A DNA stretch of 6,668 bases from an uncultured Prevotella sp. (GTDB lineage Bacteria; Bacteroidota; Bacteroidia; Bacteroidales; Bacteroidaceae), in contig USPK01000062.1 in NCBI GenBank assembly GCA_900556465.1, positions 1-6,668 on the forward strand, written 5' to 3'. The position numbers were made by a program, and so were the translations under genes. The notes under the pieces were generated by a model. That model worked only from the letters and a program-made list of their open reading frames with translations, was not told where the DNA came from and searched no databases. This document shows positions 6,404-6,668 of this stretch, piece by piece (position 1 is the first letter of the stretch; each line of letters begins with the position of its first letter).

Positions 6404-6617
6404 CGTAGCTTAGGCGGCGGAATACCGGTCCGGTTGGGGACAGGTCCGCTGACGGTGCAAAGTTAGTAAAAAATAGGCCTGCGGATGGCCCGAAGTTCAA
6501 AAAACGTGCGCGGCAGCGGCATTTTGTCTTCCACGCGCCGCGGTCGCCGTGCTGCGACGGGCGGAGCGGCGGCTCGCCGACGGCGCCTTTCCCCCGCGCT
6601 AAGGTGGCCAACTACGG
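6404..6617. other. Intergenic region upstream of dapF
   Basis: This stretch holds the dapF leader (6404-6450), the -7 box (6458-6465) and its AT-rich flank, then a GC-rich segment (about 6505-6600) where I see no recognisable gene, RNA or terminator. The plus strand is open in one frame from 6409 to the end of the window, but it lacks a good start and the translation is low-complexity Arg/Gly/Pro. Confidence 0.5.
6458..6465 (-). promoter_or_regulatory. Probable dapF promoter, Bacteroidota -7 box
   Basis: The minus strand reads TAACTTTG, an exact match to the Bacteroidales housekeeping -7 consensus TAnnTTTG, preceded by the T-run TATTTTTTAC. It would give a 5' leader of about 45-50 bases before the dapF ATG at 6403. 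No clear TTTG -33 element sits about 19 bases further up; a TTTTTTG is present but about 32 bases away, too far. The box is convincing by sequence and position. Confidence 0.6.
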
Positions 6618-6668
6618 GGCTAAGGCCCGTAAAAACTGGAATAGGCCCCGTAAAAACTGGGCTAAGGC
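6618..6668. repeat. 21-bp tandem repeat running off the right edge
   Basis: Two full units (6618-6638 and 6639-6659) and nine bases of a third (6660-6668) are visible. CCCGTAAAAACTGG recurs exactly at 6626-6639 and 6647-6660, and GGCTAAGGC at 6618-6626 and 6660-6668, 42 bp apart. A degenerate earlier unit may lie at 6597-6617 (GCTAAGG, then about half matching). Because 21 is a multiple of 3, several frames stay open and give heptapeptide repeats, for example plus-strand AKARKNWNRPRKNWAK, or minus-strand SPVFTGPIPVFTG. Openness in several frames at once means that coding cannot be inferred from it. It may be an intergenic repeat family or the edge of a repeat protein gene. Confidence 0.75.

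Noticed and set aside
6463..6668. A minus-strand frame open from the edge through PVFTG repeats to a stop at 6465-6463, a possible gene tail upstream of dapF.
   Set aside because: Other frames are equally open here, the composition after the repeats is Arg/Ala/Pro noise, and its end falls on the -7 box. Noncoding is more likely, though the missing sequence on the right could change this.
1..6668. CRISPR array, tRNA or rRNA gene, insertion sequence, phage or toxin-antitoxin genes.
   Set aside because: No spaced direct repeats, cloverleaf, transposase motifs or terminal inverted repeats were seen; the window is almost filled by five recognised genes and one partial gene.

Overview
The window reads as ordinary chromosome from a GC-rich member of the Bacteroidales (Bacteroidota). 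The pointers are a full-length type III glutamine synthetase, the LL-diaminopimelate aminotransferase route to meso-diaminopimelate, a NigD-like lipoprotein, an ECF sigma factor of Bacteroides type, A-rich rather than Shine-Dalgarno-led translation starts, and a TAnnTTTG promoter box. Genus cannot be fixed from the sequence. All recognisable genes lie on the minus strand, so transcription runs from right to left.

Right part (about 4185-6668): an intergenic stretch with the start of a 21-bp tandem repeat at the window edge (6618 onward) and a good -7 promoter box (6458-6465) precedes dapF (diaminopimelate epimerase, 6403-5543). After 125 bp comes dapL (LL-diaminopimelate aminotransferase, 5417-4185). 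Together they make meso-diaminopimelate for lysine and peptidoglycan in two consecutive steps.

Middle (1846-4184): after a 72-bp gap holding two mutually exclusive hairpins comes glnN (type III glutamine synthetase, 4112-1923). It is closed by a small hairpin and then a strong intrinsic terminator (1888-1846). DapL and GlnN both draw on glutamate, so the dapF-dapL-glnN run links amino-nitrogen assimilation with cell-wall and lysine supply.

Left part (1-1845): a separate, tightly packed unit encodes a NigD-like lipoprotein with a probable surface-export signal (1723-1025). Eight bases later comes an ECF sigma factor (1016-477), then, overlapping by 4 bp (ATGA), a single-pass membrane protein that looks like its anti-sigma partner (480 to beyond position 1, incomplete). 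This resembles an envelope-sensing regulatory cassette. The anti-sigma candidate is extremely GC-rich (81% G+C over 61-360) and lies in a reading frame that is open to the window edge.

I do not see a clearly novel system. The items most worth a second look are the lipoprotein-sigma-membrane protein cassette, the 21-bp repeat at the right edge, the alternative hairpins before glnN, and a 38-codon open frame that overlaps the lipoprotein start.
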